Below, piece by piece: positions 25,996-34,652 of a DNA stretch of 47,834 nucleotides. The position numbers and the translations under genes were made by a program. The stretch is from contig JAFIEW010000015.1 of assembly GCA_020832375.1 (NCBI GenBank), positions 1 to 47,834 on the forward strand. Reading direction: 5' to 3'. The notes beneath the pieces were generated by a model that was not told where the DNA came from, made no database searches, and saw nothing but the letters and a program-made list of their open reading frames with translations. This DNA is from Cyclobacteriaceae bacterium (GTDB taxonomy: Bacteria; Bacteroidota; Bacteroidia; Cytophagales; Cyclobacteriaceae). How positions within the stretch are numbered: the first letter of the stretch is position 1; every line of letters begins with the position of its first letter.

Positions 25996-27428
25996 GTTTA
26001 AAGTCAAAAACCATTACAGGTATTTTTTGGGCTTTTAGTCAGAAGTTTGGTATTCAAGGCATTAACTTTGGTGTTACTGTGGTATTAGCCAGACTATTAA
26101 TTCCTGAGGATTTCGGGATTATAGGAATGATACTAGTTTTCGTGGCGATTGGTGATGCCTTAGTGGAAGGTGGACTTGCCAGTAGTTTGATACGAAACAA
26201 AGACAACAACCAAGACGATTATTCTACGGTATTTTGGATGAATATATTAATGAGCCTCTTGATCTATATCATTCTTTTCTTTGTAGCACCCTTGATTGCC
26301 ATTTTTTTTGAAAAAGAAATATTAACTGATATTATCCGAGTTTTTTGCCTCCTTTTTGTGATTAGATCCTTTTCATTGATTCAGAAAACACGGCTTATTA
26401 TTGATATGAATTTTAAGCGCATTCTTTATATCAGTATCCCGTCGGTCTTATTTTCTGGCATTGTTGGAATTGTCTTTGCCTATAACGGATTTGGAGTTTG
26501 GAGTTTAGTTTATATGCATATTTCCCAAGCCTTGTTTATGTCCATTCAGTTTTGGATCTTTAATACATGGAGACCCGGTTTTCGGTTGGATTTAGATAAA
26601 CTAAAATATCATTTCAATTTTGGTTATAAGCTTACCTTATCTTCTTTATTAGATACAGTTTTTAAGAATTCCTATCTCATATTAATAGGGAAATATTTCT
26701 CTGCAGCTCAGTTGGGACTTTACACACAAGCAGTTAAACTAAAGGATTTACCGGTAAAAAATCTTTCACAGGCATTGAATACCGTCACCTACCCTATGTT
26801 TTCAGCTATTCAAGATGATGATGCCCAACTAAAAAATGCCTATAAGAAATTGATGGAACAAGCAATTTTTTGGATGGCGCCTTTATTGATTTGGGGGATT
26901 GTTATGGCAGAACCGCTGATTCTGTTTGTTTTTGGCAACCAATGGATAGAGGCAGTTCCTTTCTTTCAGATTATCGCAATTGCTGGAATGTTATACCCAA
27001 TTCATTCATACAACCTAAATATTCTAAAAGTAAAAGGCCGATCAGACCTCTTTTTAAAGTTGGAGGTGTACAAAAAAGGATTGACGGTAATCGCATTATT
27101 TATGGGAGTCATCTACGGAATCTATGCACTTTTATGGACACAGGTGGTTAATTCTTTTTTGTCCTTATTTATTAATTCCCATTATAGTGGGAGAATGATT
27201 AATTTTCCGTTATTAGAACAAATTAAAAGTTTAATCCCAGGAATATCAATTGCTTTAATGTCTGCTAGTCTTGTTTGGATAAGTATTCATTACTTAAATA
27301 TTAGTTTTACACATTTGACGCAATTAATGATAGGAACTTTAATAGGTGTATCATCTTACCTATTGTTGGCCTATGTATTCAAGCTTAATGCTCTGAAAGA
27401 ATTTAGATCTTTAATCAAAACTGCATGA
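25992..27428 (+). CDS. wzx: oligosaccharide repeat-unit flippase (WzxC-like)
   Basis: This is a 478-residue membrane protein of the MOP superfamily, WzxC-type. Its opening ([19 protein letters not shown], then [14 protein letters not shown]) is the typical wording of that group. It has about 12-14 hydrophobic segments. It is predicted to flip the undecaprenyl-diphosphate-linked repeat unit from cytoplasmic to periplasmic face. It overlaps rmlA (4 bp) and the aminotransferase (4 bp), so translation of the three is likely coupled. Of the two flippases in the window, this one is inside the locus and is the more likely repeat-unit carrier. Confidence 0.92.
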   Translation: MSLKSKTITGIFWAFSQKFGIQGINFGVTVVLARLLIPEDFGIIGMILVFVAIGDALVEGGLASSLIRNKDNNQDDYSTVFWMNILMSLLIYIILFFVAPLIAIFFEKEILTDIIRVFCLLFVIRSFSLIQKTRLIIDMNFKRILYISIPSVLFSGIVGIVFAYNGFGVWSLVYMHISQALFMSIQFWIFNTWRPGFRLDLDKLKYHFNFGYKLTLSSLLDTVFKNSYLILIGKYFSAAQLGLYTQAVKLKDLPVKNLSQALNTVTYPMFSAIQDDDAQLKNAYKKLMEQAIFWMAPLLIWGIVMAEPLILFVFGNQWIEAVPFFQIIAIAGMLYPIHSYNLNILKVKGRSDLFLKLEVYKKGLTVIALFMGVIYGIYALLWTQVVNSFLSLFINSHYSGRMINFPLLEQIKSLIPGISIALMSASLVWISIHYLNISFTHLTQLMIGTLIGVSSYLLLAYVFKLNALKEFRSLIKTA

Positions 27429-28501
27429 TACCAGTAACGAAGAGTTTTTTTCCACCCTTAGAAGAGTATAATAGTTATTTACAAAAAATTTGGTCTAATC
27501 AGTGGTTAACAAATAATGGTGAATTTTACAAAGACTTGGTATCGAAGCTCACATCTTACTTAGGTGTAAATCATATCATTCCCATGACCAATGGTACCTT
27601 ACCAATTCAAATAGCCTTAAACGCATTTGGTAAAGAAGGTGAAATTATAACTACTCCATTTTCTTATGTGGCAACAACTGCAAGTATTGTTTGGGAAAAA
27701 TGTAGGCCTGTATTTGTTGATATCCATCCTGAATATTTAACTATTGATGAATCTAAGATTGAGGAAGCAATAACAGACAAGACAACATGCATTTTAGCTA
27801 CTCATGTATATGGAAACCCTTGTGATGTTGAGGCGATACAAGCCATAGCTTCAAAGTACAATTTAAAAGTAATTTATGATGCCGCTCATTGTTTTGGAGT
27901 AATGTATAAAGGACAGTCCATTTTTAATTACGGAGATGTAAGTACTTGTAGTTTTCATGCCACAAAGTTATTTCACACAGGGGAGGGTGGGGCGTTATTT
28001 TGTCAAAATGAAGCTATTCATCATGAGATGAACTACAGACATAACTTTGGTCACCACGGTAAGTTAGAATATCACGGCTTAGGTATAAATGCAAAAATGA
28101 GTGAGCTTCAAGCAGCTATGGGGCTTACTGTTTTGCCGTACATGGGAAAAATAATCAGCGCGCGCGAGAAAATCTGTACCATTTACAATCAAAACTTAGA
28201 TTTTAATGTAGTAAAGCCTCTTAAGTTAAGAGCAAATACAGGTTGGAATTTTTCGTATTATCCGATTTTGTTTAAAGACGAAAAAAGTCTCTTATTGGTG
28301 GAAAATGCCCTCAATAAAGAAAATATTTTTCCTAGGAGGTACTTTTTTCCTAGCCTAAGTGATCTGCCGTATATTAGTAAAACAAGAGTACCTTTTGCTG
28401 AAGATATTTCTAAAAGAGTAATGTGTTTGCCCTTATATTTTGGATTGCAAAAGTCGGATATTCAGAGAGTTTGTAATATTATTAATAATAATCATTATTA
28501 A
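27425..28501 (+). CDS. DegT/DnrJ/EryC1 sugar aminotransferase, VioA-like
   Basis: This PLP-dependent aminotransferase acts on a nucleotide-linked keto sugar. It has 358 residues. The PLP lysine is Lys181 in FHATKLFHTGEGG, and Asp152 in IYDAAHCFGV contacts the pyridine nitrogen. The N-terminal wording [14 protein letters not shown] and NQWLTNNGEFY is that of VioA-type enzymes, which aminate dTDP-4-keto-6-deoxyglucose at C4 to give dTDP-4-amino-4,6-dideoxyglucose. The presence of rmlA and rmlB and absence of a 3,4-ketoisomerase fit this, but position and stereochemistry remain inferred. It overlaps the flippase by 4 bp. Confidence 0.9.
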   Translation: MIPVTKSFFPPLEEYNSYLQKIWSNQWLTNNGEFYKDLVSKLTSYLGVNHIIPMTNGTLPIQIALNAFGKEGEIITTPFSYVATTASIVWEKCRPVFVDIHPEYLTIDESKIEEAITDKTTCILATHVYGNPCDVEAIQAIASKYNLKVIYDAAHCFGVMYKGQSIFNYGDVSTCSFHATKLFHTGEGGALFCQNEAIHHEMNYRHNFGHHGKLEYHGLGINAKMSELQAAMGLTVLPYMGKIISAREKICTIYNQNLDFNVVKPLKLRANTGWNFSYYPILFKDEKSLLLVENALNKENIFPRRYFFPSLSDLPYISKTRVPFAEDISKRVMCLPLYFGLQKSDIQRVCNIINNNHY

Positions 28502-28531
28502 TCCTTTAGTTCTATTTTTACTACATAATCT

Positions 28532-29242
28532 ATGATAAATAAAAGAGTTGCAGTAATGCAACCCTATATCTTTCCTTACTTAGGATATTTCCAGTTGGTG
28601 AATGCTGTAGATACTTTTGTGTTTTACGAGGATGTTAATTTTATTAATCGAAGTTGGATTAATCGTAATAAAATATTGGTTAATGGAAATGAAAAGCTTC
28701 TTAGTTTCCCCTGTATCAAGGCAAGTCAAAATAAACTCATTAACCAAGTTGAAATAGATCTTCAGCAGAAAGAATACAAAAAACTCCTTCAGAGTATTTC
28801 TATGGCTTACAAAAAAGCCCCCTATTTTGAAGATGTTTTTCCTGTAGTTGAAAAAGTTTTTCATTCAAAAGCAACAAATATCGCTACGTACGCTATAAAT
28901 AGCATCCAGGAAGTGATGAATTATTTGGGTATTGCAAAATCATTTAAGATTTCAAGCGAAGCTTTTGCAGCTTCAAAGGGGTTGGAAAAACAAGAACGTT
29001 TGATAAAAATTACACATAGTGAAAAAGCTTCTACCTATATTAATGCATTGGGTGGGCAGGAGTTGTACTCCAAAGATGACTTCAAAAGAGAGGAAATCCA
29101 CTTGTTTTTTTTAAAAGCTTCATTGCCGGAATATTCGCAATTTTCGGATGCATTTGTACCGGGTTTATCGATTATTGATGTATTGATGATGAATTCTAGA
29201 GCGGAGGTAAAAGCAATGTTGAACCAATATGAATTGATATAA
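28532..29242 (+). CDS. WbqC-family protein
   Basis: This 236-residue soluble protein belongs to the WbqC-like family, recognised from the opening VAVMQPYIFPYLGYFQLVNAV and the downstream YEDVNFINRSWINRN. The family is common in O-antigen and capsule loci, often next to sugar aminotransferases. Its precise reaction is not something I can state from sequence; a role in modifying the new amino group is a reasonable inference. It sits between the VioA-like aminotransferase (30-bp gap) and a GNAT acetyltransferase (11-bp gap), forming a three-gene module. Confidence 0.85.
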   Translation: MINKRVAVMQPYIFPYLGYFQLVNAVDTFVFYEDVNFINRSWINRNKILVNGNEKLLSFPCIKASQNKLINQVEIDLQQKEYKKLLQSISMAYKKAPYFEDVFPVVEKVFHSKATNIATYAINSIQEVMNYLGIAKSFKISSEAFAASKGLEKQERLIKITHSEKASTYINALGGQELYSKDDFKREEIHLFFLKASLPEYSQFSDAFVPGLSIIDVLMMNSRAEVKAMLNQYELI

Positions 29243-29253
29243 AACAATGACTT

Positions 29254-29814
29254 ATGAACTTAAAAGGTAAAACTGTAGAACTTAGAGCGATAAAAAAAGA
29301 AGACTTAGTCACATTAAATCAATGGGCAAATTCGCCTGAAATTCAATATTGGTTAGGGACTTGGCATTTTCCTATCACAGAAACTGATCAAGAAAAATGG
29401 TTCAATTCTCTTTCTACCAACTCACTTCATCAGCGTTTTGCAATAGAAGCTCCTGAATTGGGTTTAATAGGTACGGCAAATATAGTAGATATCAATTGGA
29501 AAGATAGAAACGCATTTCACGGAATGCTATTAGGCGACAAAGATATTAGAGGAAAAGGCTATGCAGTAGATACTGTTATGGCTGTTATGAAATATGCTTT
29601 TGAAGAATTAGGTTTAGAACGTTTAGATGGCTCGATGATTGAGTATAACGTGGCTAGCCTTAAAATGTACCTAGGCAAATGTGGATGGAAAGAAGAAGGA
29701 AGACAACGTAAGTGGTACTTTAGAAAAGGTAAGTTTTGGGATAAAATTATTGTTGGTGTTACTCGTGATGATTATTTCACTCTAATTGAAGAAAAAAAGT
29801 ATTGGGATAAGTAA
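29254..29814 (+). CDS. GNAT acetyltransferase (RimJ/RimL type), sugar-modifying candidate
   Basis: This 186-residue GNAT protein is of the RimJ/RimL subgroup. It opens NLKGKTVELRAIKKEDLVTL, carries the acetyl-CoA loop DIRGKGYA (about 96-103), and has the typical C-terminal NVASLKMYLGKCGWKEEG. In this context the likely substrate is the 4-amino group made by the VioA-like enzyme, giving an acylated amino sugar, but known 4-acetyltransferases of this pathway are often of another fold, so this is inference. Its stop overlaps the next ATG by one base (TAATG). Confidence 0.85.
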   Translation: MNLKGKTVELRAIKKEDLVTLNQWANSPEIQYWLGTWHFPITETDQEKWFNSLSTNSLHQRFAIEAPELGLIGTANIVDINWKDRNAFHGMLLGDKDIRGKGYAVDTVMAVMKYAFEELGLERLDGSMIEYNVASLKMYLGKCGWKEEGRQRKWYFRKGKFWDKIIVGVTRDDYFTLIEEKKYWDK

Positions 29815-31076
29815 TGAATAACTTATTGAAAAATAAAGCCTTAGTAAAGTTTTTGATTTTTCCATTTTGGAAAATCATGGATAGGCTATTTACTAAAGAC
29901 AAGACCATCTGGATATTTCCAGTTCATTTTTCAGACCACACCAAATTCATTGAAAATACACGTGCAGTTTTTGAATTTGTTAAACAAGACCCACGTATAA
30001 AAAAAGTTATATTCACTAGAAATAAGTATACAGATTTTGCTATTGAAGACGCCGTAAATACCGAGTTTGTTGATATACAAAGTACAGAGGCATTGGCGTA
30101 TTTATGGAAAGCTAAAGTGATTTTTTTGGCGAACGCTATTTCATGGGACTTAACCTTTCGGTGGAATAAGGATACGGAATTCTTGATTTTGAAGATGAAT
30201 CTTAAACGAAGAACAGTAGTCAATTTATGGCACGGAATTCCCTTAAAGAAAATCCTGAATTTATGGAATCCTGAATTAAGAAAAAGATACAACAGGATTG
30301 CTTATAGAGCTTATGAAAGAGAAAACTACGCAATCATTCCGGCATCTTCAGCAATTGATGCTCATGTTATGGCAAATGTTTTTGAACCCATTTCGTTTCA
30401 TCAAGTTTTTCCAACAGGATTGCCTAGAAATGATTTTTTGTTGCAGAAAGAAATTAATTTACCCTCTTATATCACCAGTCAGCTACATGCAATTAGAGCA
30501 AAGGTGAAGGCAAAAAAGCTTATTTTATATGCACCAACCCACCGACAAACAAGCTTGGTTGAAGGCTCGGGTTATTATGAATTTTCAGAAAATGAAACAA
30601 AACAACTACGAGAGTTGCTAGAAGCAAACAATGCTGTATTAGGAATACGAATGCATTATTTACGCAAAGGAATAGAACAACTACCCGCTGAAAAATTAAT
30701 TGATAACGAGCTAATTATTGATGTAGGGAATACCCTTGTTCCAGAAATTGCTCCCCTTATTAGAGAGGCGCACGCGGTAATAACAGATTATTCTAGTCTT
30801 TATATGGACGCGCTATACCTTAACAAACCGGTATTTAGTTTTGCCTACGATTATGAGCATTACAAAAATCATCAGGATGGGATGGTTTACGATATGGAAT
30901 TAGCTTTTCCGGGACCTGTTGTTACCACTTTTGAATCTTTACTTGAGCACTTATCTCATGAGTTAAAGACAGACAATCAAGTGAAATCTGATAAGTATCA
31001 AATGACCAAAAAGATATTTTTTGATCACATAGATACCCATAACACTCAACGTTTAGTTGAAGTAATAAACCAATAA
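29814..31076 (+). CDS. CDP-glycerol glycerophosphotransferase family protein
   Basis: This is a 420-residue membrane-associated transferase of the TagB/TagF (Glyphos_transf) family, transferring glycerol phosphate (or a related polyol phosphate) from its CDP form. Characteristic motifs are seen: LWHGIPLKK with His140, YAPTHRQ in the middle, and TDYSSLYMDALYLNKPVF (from Thr324) in the C-terminal domain. It is immediately followed by tagD, which makes CDP-glycerol, so the donor is most likely CDP-glycerol. Known family members build wall teichoic acids in Gram-positives; here it probably adds glycerol phosphate to the repeat unit. Confidence 0.92.
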   Translation: MNNLLKNKALVKFLIFPFWKIMDRLFTKDKTIWIFPVHFSDHTKFIENTRAVFEFVKQDPRIKKVIFTRNKYTDFAIEDAVNTEFVDIQSTEALAYLWKAKVIFLANAISWDLTFRWNKDTEFLILKMNLKRRTVVNLWHGIPLKKILNLWNPELRKRYNRIAYRAYERENYAIIPASSAIDAHVMANVFEPISFHQVFPTGLPRNDFLLQKEINLPSYITSQLHAIRAKVKAKKLILYAPTHRQTSLVEGSGYYEFSENETKQLRELLEANNAVLGIRMHYLRKGIEQLPAEKLIDNELIIDVGNTLVPEIAPLIREAHAVITDYSSLYMDALYLNKPVFSFAYDYEHYKNHQDGMVYDMELAFPGPVVTTFESLLEHLSHELKTDNQVKSDKYQMTKKIFFDHIDTHNTQRLVEVINQ

Positions 31077-31080
31077 GACA

Positions 31081-31470
31081 ATGCGTAAAGTAATTACTTA
31101 CGGAACCTTTGATTTAATACATCGAGGGCACATCAACATCTTAAAACGTGCAAAAGCATTAGGCGACTATTTGGTAGTAGGTTTATCTACCGATGAGTTT
31201 AATGCATTGAAAGGTAAAACCTGTTACTATACCTACGAAGAGCGCAAATATATTTTAGATGCAATAAAGTATGTAGATGAAGTAATACCTGAAAAAGATT
31301 GGAAGCAAAAAGCAGAAGACATACAAACGCAGGGTGCTCAAGTATTTGTCATGGGAAATGATTGGGAAGGAAAGTTTGATGAACTCAAGAAGCATTGCGA
31401 AGTAATTTATCTTAGCCGTACCGAAGGAATATCTACCACTAAAGTAAAAGCTGACTTAAAAGATTTTTGA
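31081..31470 (+). CDS. tagD: glycerol-3-phosphate cytidylyltransferase
   Basis: This makes CDP-glycerol from CTP and sn-glycerol 3-phosphate. The 129 residues equal TagD of Bacillus. The nucleotidyltransferase signatures are intact: GTFDLIHRGH with HxGH at 14-17, and RTEGISTT (113-120), the RTxGISTT motif. It starts 4 bp after the glycerophosphotransferase, so enzyme and donor supply are co-expressed. It is the last gene before a 90-bp gap and a drop in GC content. Confidence 0.95.
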   Translation: MRKVITYGTFDLIHRGHINILKRAKALGDYLVVGLSTDEFNALKGKTCYYTYEERKYILDAIKYVDEVIPEKDWKQKAEDIQTQGAQVFVMGNDWEGKFDELKKHCEVIYLSRTEGISTTKVKADLKDF

Positions 31471-31560
31471 TTTGAGAGATTTATCTTGATGAAACAACCA
31501 CGCTATACAATCATAAAGTTGTAAGTAAAATCTGTTTAATACTTTTATAACTTCCTCTAA

Positions 31561-32568
31561 TTGAAAAAATTCATATCAACTTATAAGTACGTAAAAAAGC
31601 ATAATATTTTAAAGTATTTTTTTTTGTTAGTTTTTATGCCTAATAAGCTAATATTTAATGGTTTTAAAAAATTTACAAATCTTTTGTCGTATAATAATTT
31701 AAATTATTTGTATGTTAAATCAATCAATCACTATGATAGGGTCTTAAATATTGATGACTTAAAACTTGAAAGCATAAAATGTAATTTTACCACTGGTACA
31801 TCAACGCTAAATACCTACAGGGTATTAAAAGTTAATAATGAAAAGGTATTTGAAAAAGTCTATAAAATAAATTCAGAAGACTTAAGGAGAACAGAATATT
31901 TTTATAAAAACTATTCAAATCTGTTTTATCCAAACGCAAATTTAAATTTTCACAGAAAGGGCCATAAATTAAAAGCCTTATACTTTGAGTTCGTAGAATC
32001 AAAAACTAAAGATCAAGATTTTTTAAAGGCTTCTATTTTGTTTACAATAAATAGTTTAAATAAAACTTTAAAACAGAAGCAGTGCACTGTATTACAAGAA
32101 AACGATCAATATCATCAATCAATAAAATGTAGCAAAGAATTTTTCTCAGAGAGACAATTTAATACCTTAAATGCGATAGAACAATTTACATCGAAATATA
32201 TAATCTTTAGTCATGGGGATATTACGATTGAGTCTTCCGAAAATAAAAATCTTATAGAAGGAAAACTGATAGACTTTGACAGGTCTGGTTATTATCCTTT
32301 CGGTTTCGATGTTGGAAGAACTTTAAGTAGTTATATCAAAATTAATAACACTGAAAAAATAGATGAGGCAATTAATGAATTAAGCGATAAAATTGGACAC
32401 AAAATATCATACAACATTATTAAGTTAAGTGTATATTATTTTTCTGTTTTGTTCATATTAAGAAAGTTTATACTTTTTCCGACAGAAAATAATTTTAATG
32501 AAAATTTTATACAAAAACTATATACCATCCTTGAAAACACCTATATAAGTGAAACCAAAGTCCGATAA
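31561..32568 (+). CDS. APH/choline kinase-like phosphotransferase, substrate unknown
   Basis: This is a 335-residue protein with the kinase-like motifs of the aminoglycoside phosphotransferase/choline kinase fold: a catalytic-loop-like SHGDITIESSENKN (His218-Gly-Asp220) and the metal-binding IDFD at 237-240. The N-terminal lobe is weakly conserved. The start is a TTG at 31561 giving MKKFIST; the next in-frame ATG (residue 27) would cut a basic, hydrophobic N terminus. The DNA is markedly AT-rich (31621-31680 has 10 G+C in 60 bases). It overlaps the next gene by 20 bp. In a polysaccharide locus it might phosphorylate a sugar, lipid or amino alcohol, which I cannot decide. Confidence 0.65.
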   Translation: MKKFISTYKYVKKHNILKYFFLLVFMPNKLIFNGFKKFTNLLSYNNLNYLYVKSINHYDRVLNIDDLKLESIKCNFTTGTSTLNTYRVLKVNNEKVFEKVYKINSEDLRRTEYFYKNYSNLFYPNANLNFHRKGHKLKALYFEFVESKTKDQDFLKASILFTINSLNKTLKQKQCTVLQENDQYHQSIKCSKEFFSERQFNTLNAIEQFTSKYIIFSHGDITIESSENKNLIEGKLIDFDRSGYYPFGFDVGRTLSSYIKINNTEKIDEAINELSDKIGHKISYNIIKLSVYYFSVLFILRKFILFPTENNFNENFIQKLYTILENTYISETKVR

Positions 32569-33484
32569 AATAGAAGTGGTATTTAATCATGAATTAATAA
32601 GTAAAGAGCCAATATTAACTGTTCAAATTCTTACTTATAATCATGAAAAATACATAAGAGATTGTTTAGAGGGTATAGTAATGCAACAAACTAATTTTGA
32701 GTTTGTTGTATATATCCGGGAAGACTTCTCAACAGATAAAACAAGAAAAGTCTTGTTAGAATTTCAAAAAAATTACCCTCACTTATTTAAATTATACCTA
32801 TGTAATGAAAATTTATATTCTCAAGGAAAATCATCAGGTATGTCAAAGGATATAAATTCAAAATACGTGGCTCTCTGCGAGGGGGATGACTATTGGATTG
32901 ACCCTTTCAAGATACAAAAGCAAGTTGATTTTTTAGAAAAAAATAAAAAATATATAGCTCACTTTTTTAATGCCGAAAAACTCTACGAAGATGGTAAAAA
33001 GATAAAATATCATTCGGATCTTTCGACTGGAAAAGTCCCTGAAAGTAAAATCTTTCTAATGGGTGGTGGTATATACCCAACAGCCTCATTTATGTATAGA
33101 AATGTAACTATAAATACTCCTGAATTCATGCAAAAGACTAAATCTGGTGATCGTGTATTATCGCTTTTACTTCTTGAAAAGGGAGATTTCTATTTTCATT
33201 CTGATGTGTCTTCAGTATATAGAATTCATTCTGGTGGTATTTATTCTAGTACAAGGAATGAAAAAGGAAAAATGTCTGAATTTAACATTCAAAATATAAA
33301 TTTGCTAGTTAATTACAATGTATACACTAATAGAAAATTTAGTCAAGAAATTACAAAAGCTCTTTCTAAAGAAGCAAGAGAAGTTATAATTAATTCCCGA
33401 TGGTTCGACAAATCAGTTTGGTCTTTATATAAATTTATAAAACCAAAAGATGCATTGAGAATTATTAAGTACAAAATTTTCTAA
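32549..33484 (+). CDS. GT2-family glycosyltransferase
   Basis: This 311-residue GT-A fold glycosyltransferase is predicted to add one sugar of the repeat unit at the cytoplasmic face. The N-terminal strand LTVQILTYNHEKYIRDCLEGI is followed by an acidic site REDFSTDKT, and the metal-binding CEGDDYW (110-116) replaces the simple DxD. This wording is common in capsule GT2 enzymes with the EGDDYW motif. The start is a GTG at 32549, 20 bp inside the preceding gene; no later start keeps the nucleotide-binding strand. Base composition is AT-rich like the preceding gene, suggesting they were acquired together. Confidence 0.88.
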   Translation: MKPKSDKIEVVFNHELISKEPILTVQILTYNHEKYIRDCLEGIVMQQTNFEFVVYIREDFSTDKTRKVLLEFQKNYPHLFKLYLCNENLYSQGKSSGMSKDINSKYVALCEGDDYWIDPFKIQKQVDFLEKNKKYIAHFFNAEKLYEDGKKIKYHSDLSTGKVPESKIFLMGGGIYPTASFMYRNVTINTPEFMQKTKSGDRVLSLLLLEKGDFYFHSDVSSVYRIHSGGIYSSTRNEKGKMSEFNIQNINLLVNYNVYTNRKFSQEITKALSKEAREVIINSRWFDKSVWSLYKFIKPKDALRIIKYKIF

Positions 33485-33505
33485 TTTAAATTATAAAATA
33501 ACCAC

Positions 33506-34651
33506 ATGCTTAACTTTTTAGAGTTAAATAAAAAAATTAGCCAATTTTCAGAAGGGACAAGTAAAAATCAAGAAATTAAAGTAAGTGAATTGGTAAGCAT
33601 TTTTACTTCGGGGAAAAGGTTAATCTTATCATCTTTAATTCTATTCTTTACAATTGGTTTAATAAAAGCTTTGAGTTCACCCGAGGAATTCACTTCAGTC
33701 TCTAAAGTGATAACCGATTACAATCCGAATCAGGGTTTCGGTGGTCTATCAGGTATTCCGGGACTTTCAGGATTGGGAGGAGCAGGCGCTACAAGAGGTG
33801 ATTCTGAATTTATAACACCCGACATATATCCTCAGATTGTTGGTAATGATCAATTTTTATTGGATATAGCTCAACAAGAGTTTTACTTTAAAGATTTAGA
33901 TAAAGAGATGAATCTCATTACCTTCTTTTCAGAGCATGAGGAAAAAGATTTGATAGCTCAATTATTGGGATTCCCCGGGTTCCTGTTTAGGTCTATTTTT
34001 TCATCTAAATCAGCAGGTGATATAAAAGTTTATGAAGGTCTATCGGAACCTGGAACAGAAGATTTTGGGCAAAAACTTGTAAGGATTACAAAAAAAGAAA
34101 AGCTAGCTTTGATTCGGCTAGAAAATAGAATTAAAGTTGATAAATCAAATAGGATATTAGAGATTTCTACTAAAATGCCGGATGATGAAGTTGCTACCAT
34201 TTTAAATAAAAAAGTCATTGAGTCCTTAATCGACTACGTAATTGCTTTTAATACAGATAGAGAACGTAGTAATTTAGAATTTATCACCCAACAAACAAAG
34301 GAAGCTAAAACAAATTTTGAAGAAGCACAAAATAAATTAGCTTATTTTCGTGATTCTAATATGGGCATTGTCTCCCAAAGGGCAAAATCTCAAGAACAAA
34401 GATTTCAGTCGAATTATGAACTGACTTTTCAGGTTTATAACAATTTGGCTCAGCAGCTGGAAAGGTCAAAGCTAAAATTACAGGAGGCAAAGCCGGTTCT
34501 TACTATATTTCAGAAGCCCTATGTTCCATTAAGCCCCAGCGAGCCCAATTACTTTTTAACGCTAATCATATTCTCTATTTTAGGGTTGTTTTTGGGTGTT
34601 GGTTTTATTGGCTTTTTAGTTATTAGAAGTTTTCTATTGCATATATATTAA
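33506..34651 (+). CDS. wzz: Wzz-type chain-length determinant protein
   Basis: This is a 381-residue polysaccharide co-polymerase. It has a cytoplasmic N-terminal tail, a first membrane helix at about 32-52 (LILSSLILFFTIGLIKAL), a large periplasmic part with a helical or coiled region (about 250-325), the proline-rich segment KPYVPLSPSEPN and a second membrane helix (about 349-375). An unusual glycine-rich stretch lies near residues 75-95 (GFGGLSGIPGLSGLGGAG). There is no tyrosine kinase domain, so it is Wzz-like rather than a full Wzc. It probably sets polymer length together with the Wzy-like protein at 35710. Confidence 0.9.
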   Translation: MLNFLELNKKISQFSEGTSKNQEIKVSELVSIFTSGKRLILSSLILFFTIGLIKALSSPEEFTSVSKVITDYNPNQGFGGLSGIPGLSGLGGAGATRGDSEFITPDIYPQIVGNDQFLLDIAQQEFYFKDLDKEMNLITFFSEHEEKDLIAQLLGFPGFLFRSIFSSKSAGDIKVYEGLSEPGTEDFGQKLVRITKKEKLALIRLENRIKVDKSNRILEISTKMPDDEVATILNKKVIESLIDYVIAFNTDRERSNLEFITQQTKEAKTNFEEAQNKLAYFRDSNMGIVSQRAKSQEQRFQSNYELTFQVYNNLAQQLERSKLKLQEAKPVLTIFQKPYVPLSPSEPNYFLTLIIFSILGLFLGVGFIGFLVIRSFLLHIY

Positions 34652-34652
34652 A

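Noticed and set aside
29924-30292. 122-codon minus-strand frame.
   Set aside because: It is antisense to the glycerophosphotransferase gene, which shows conserved motifs throughout.
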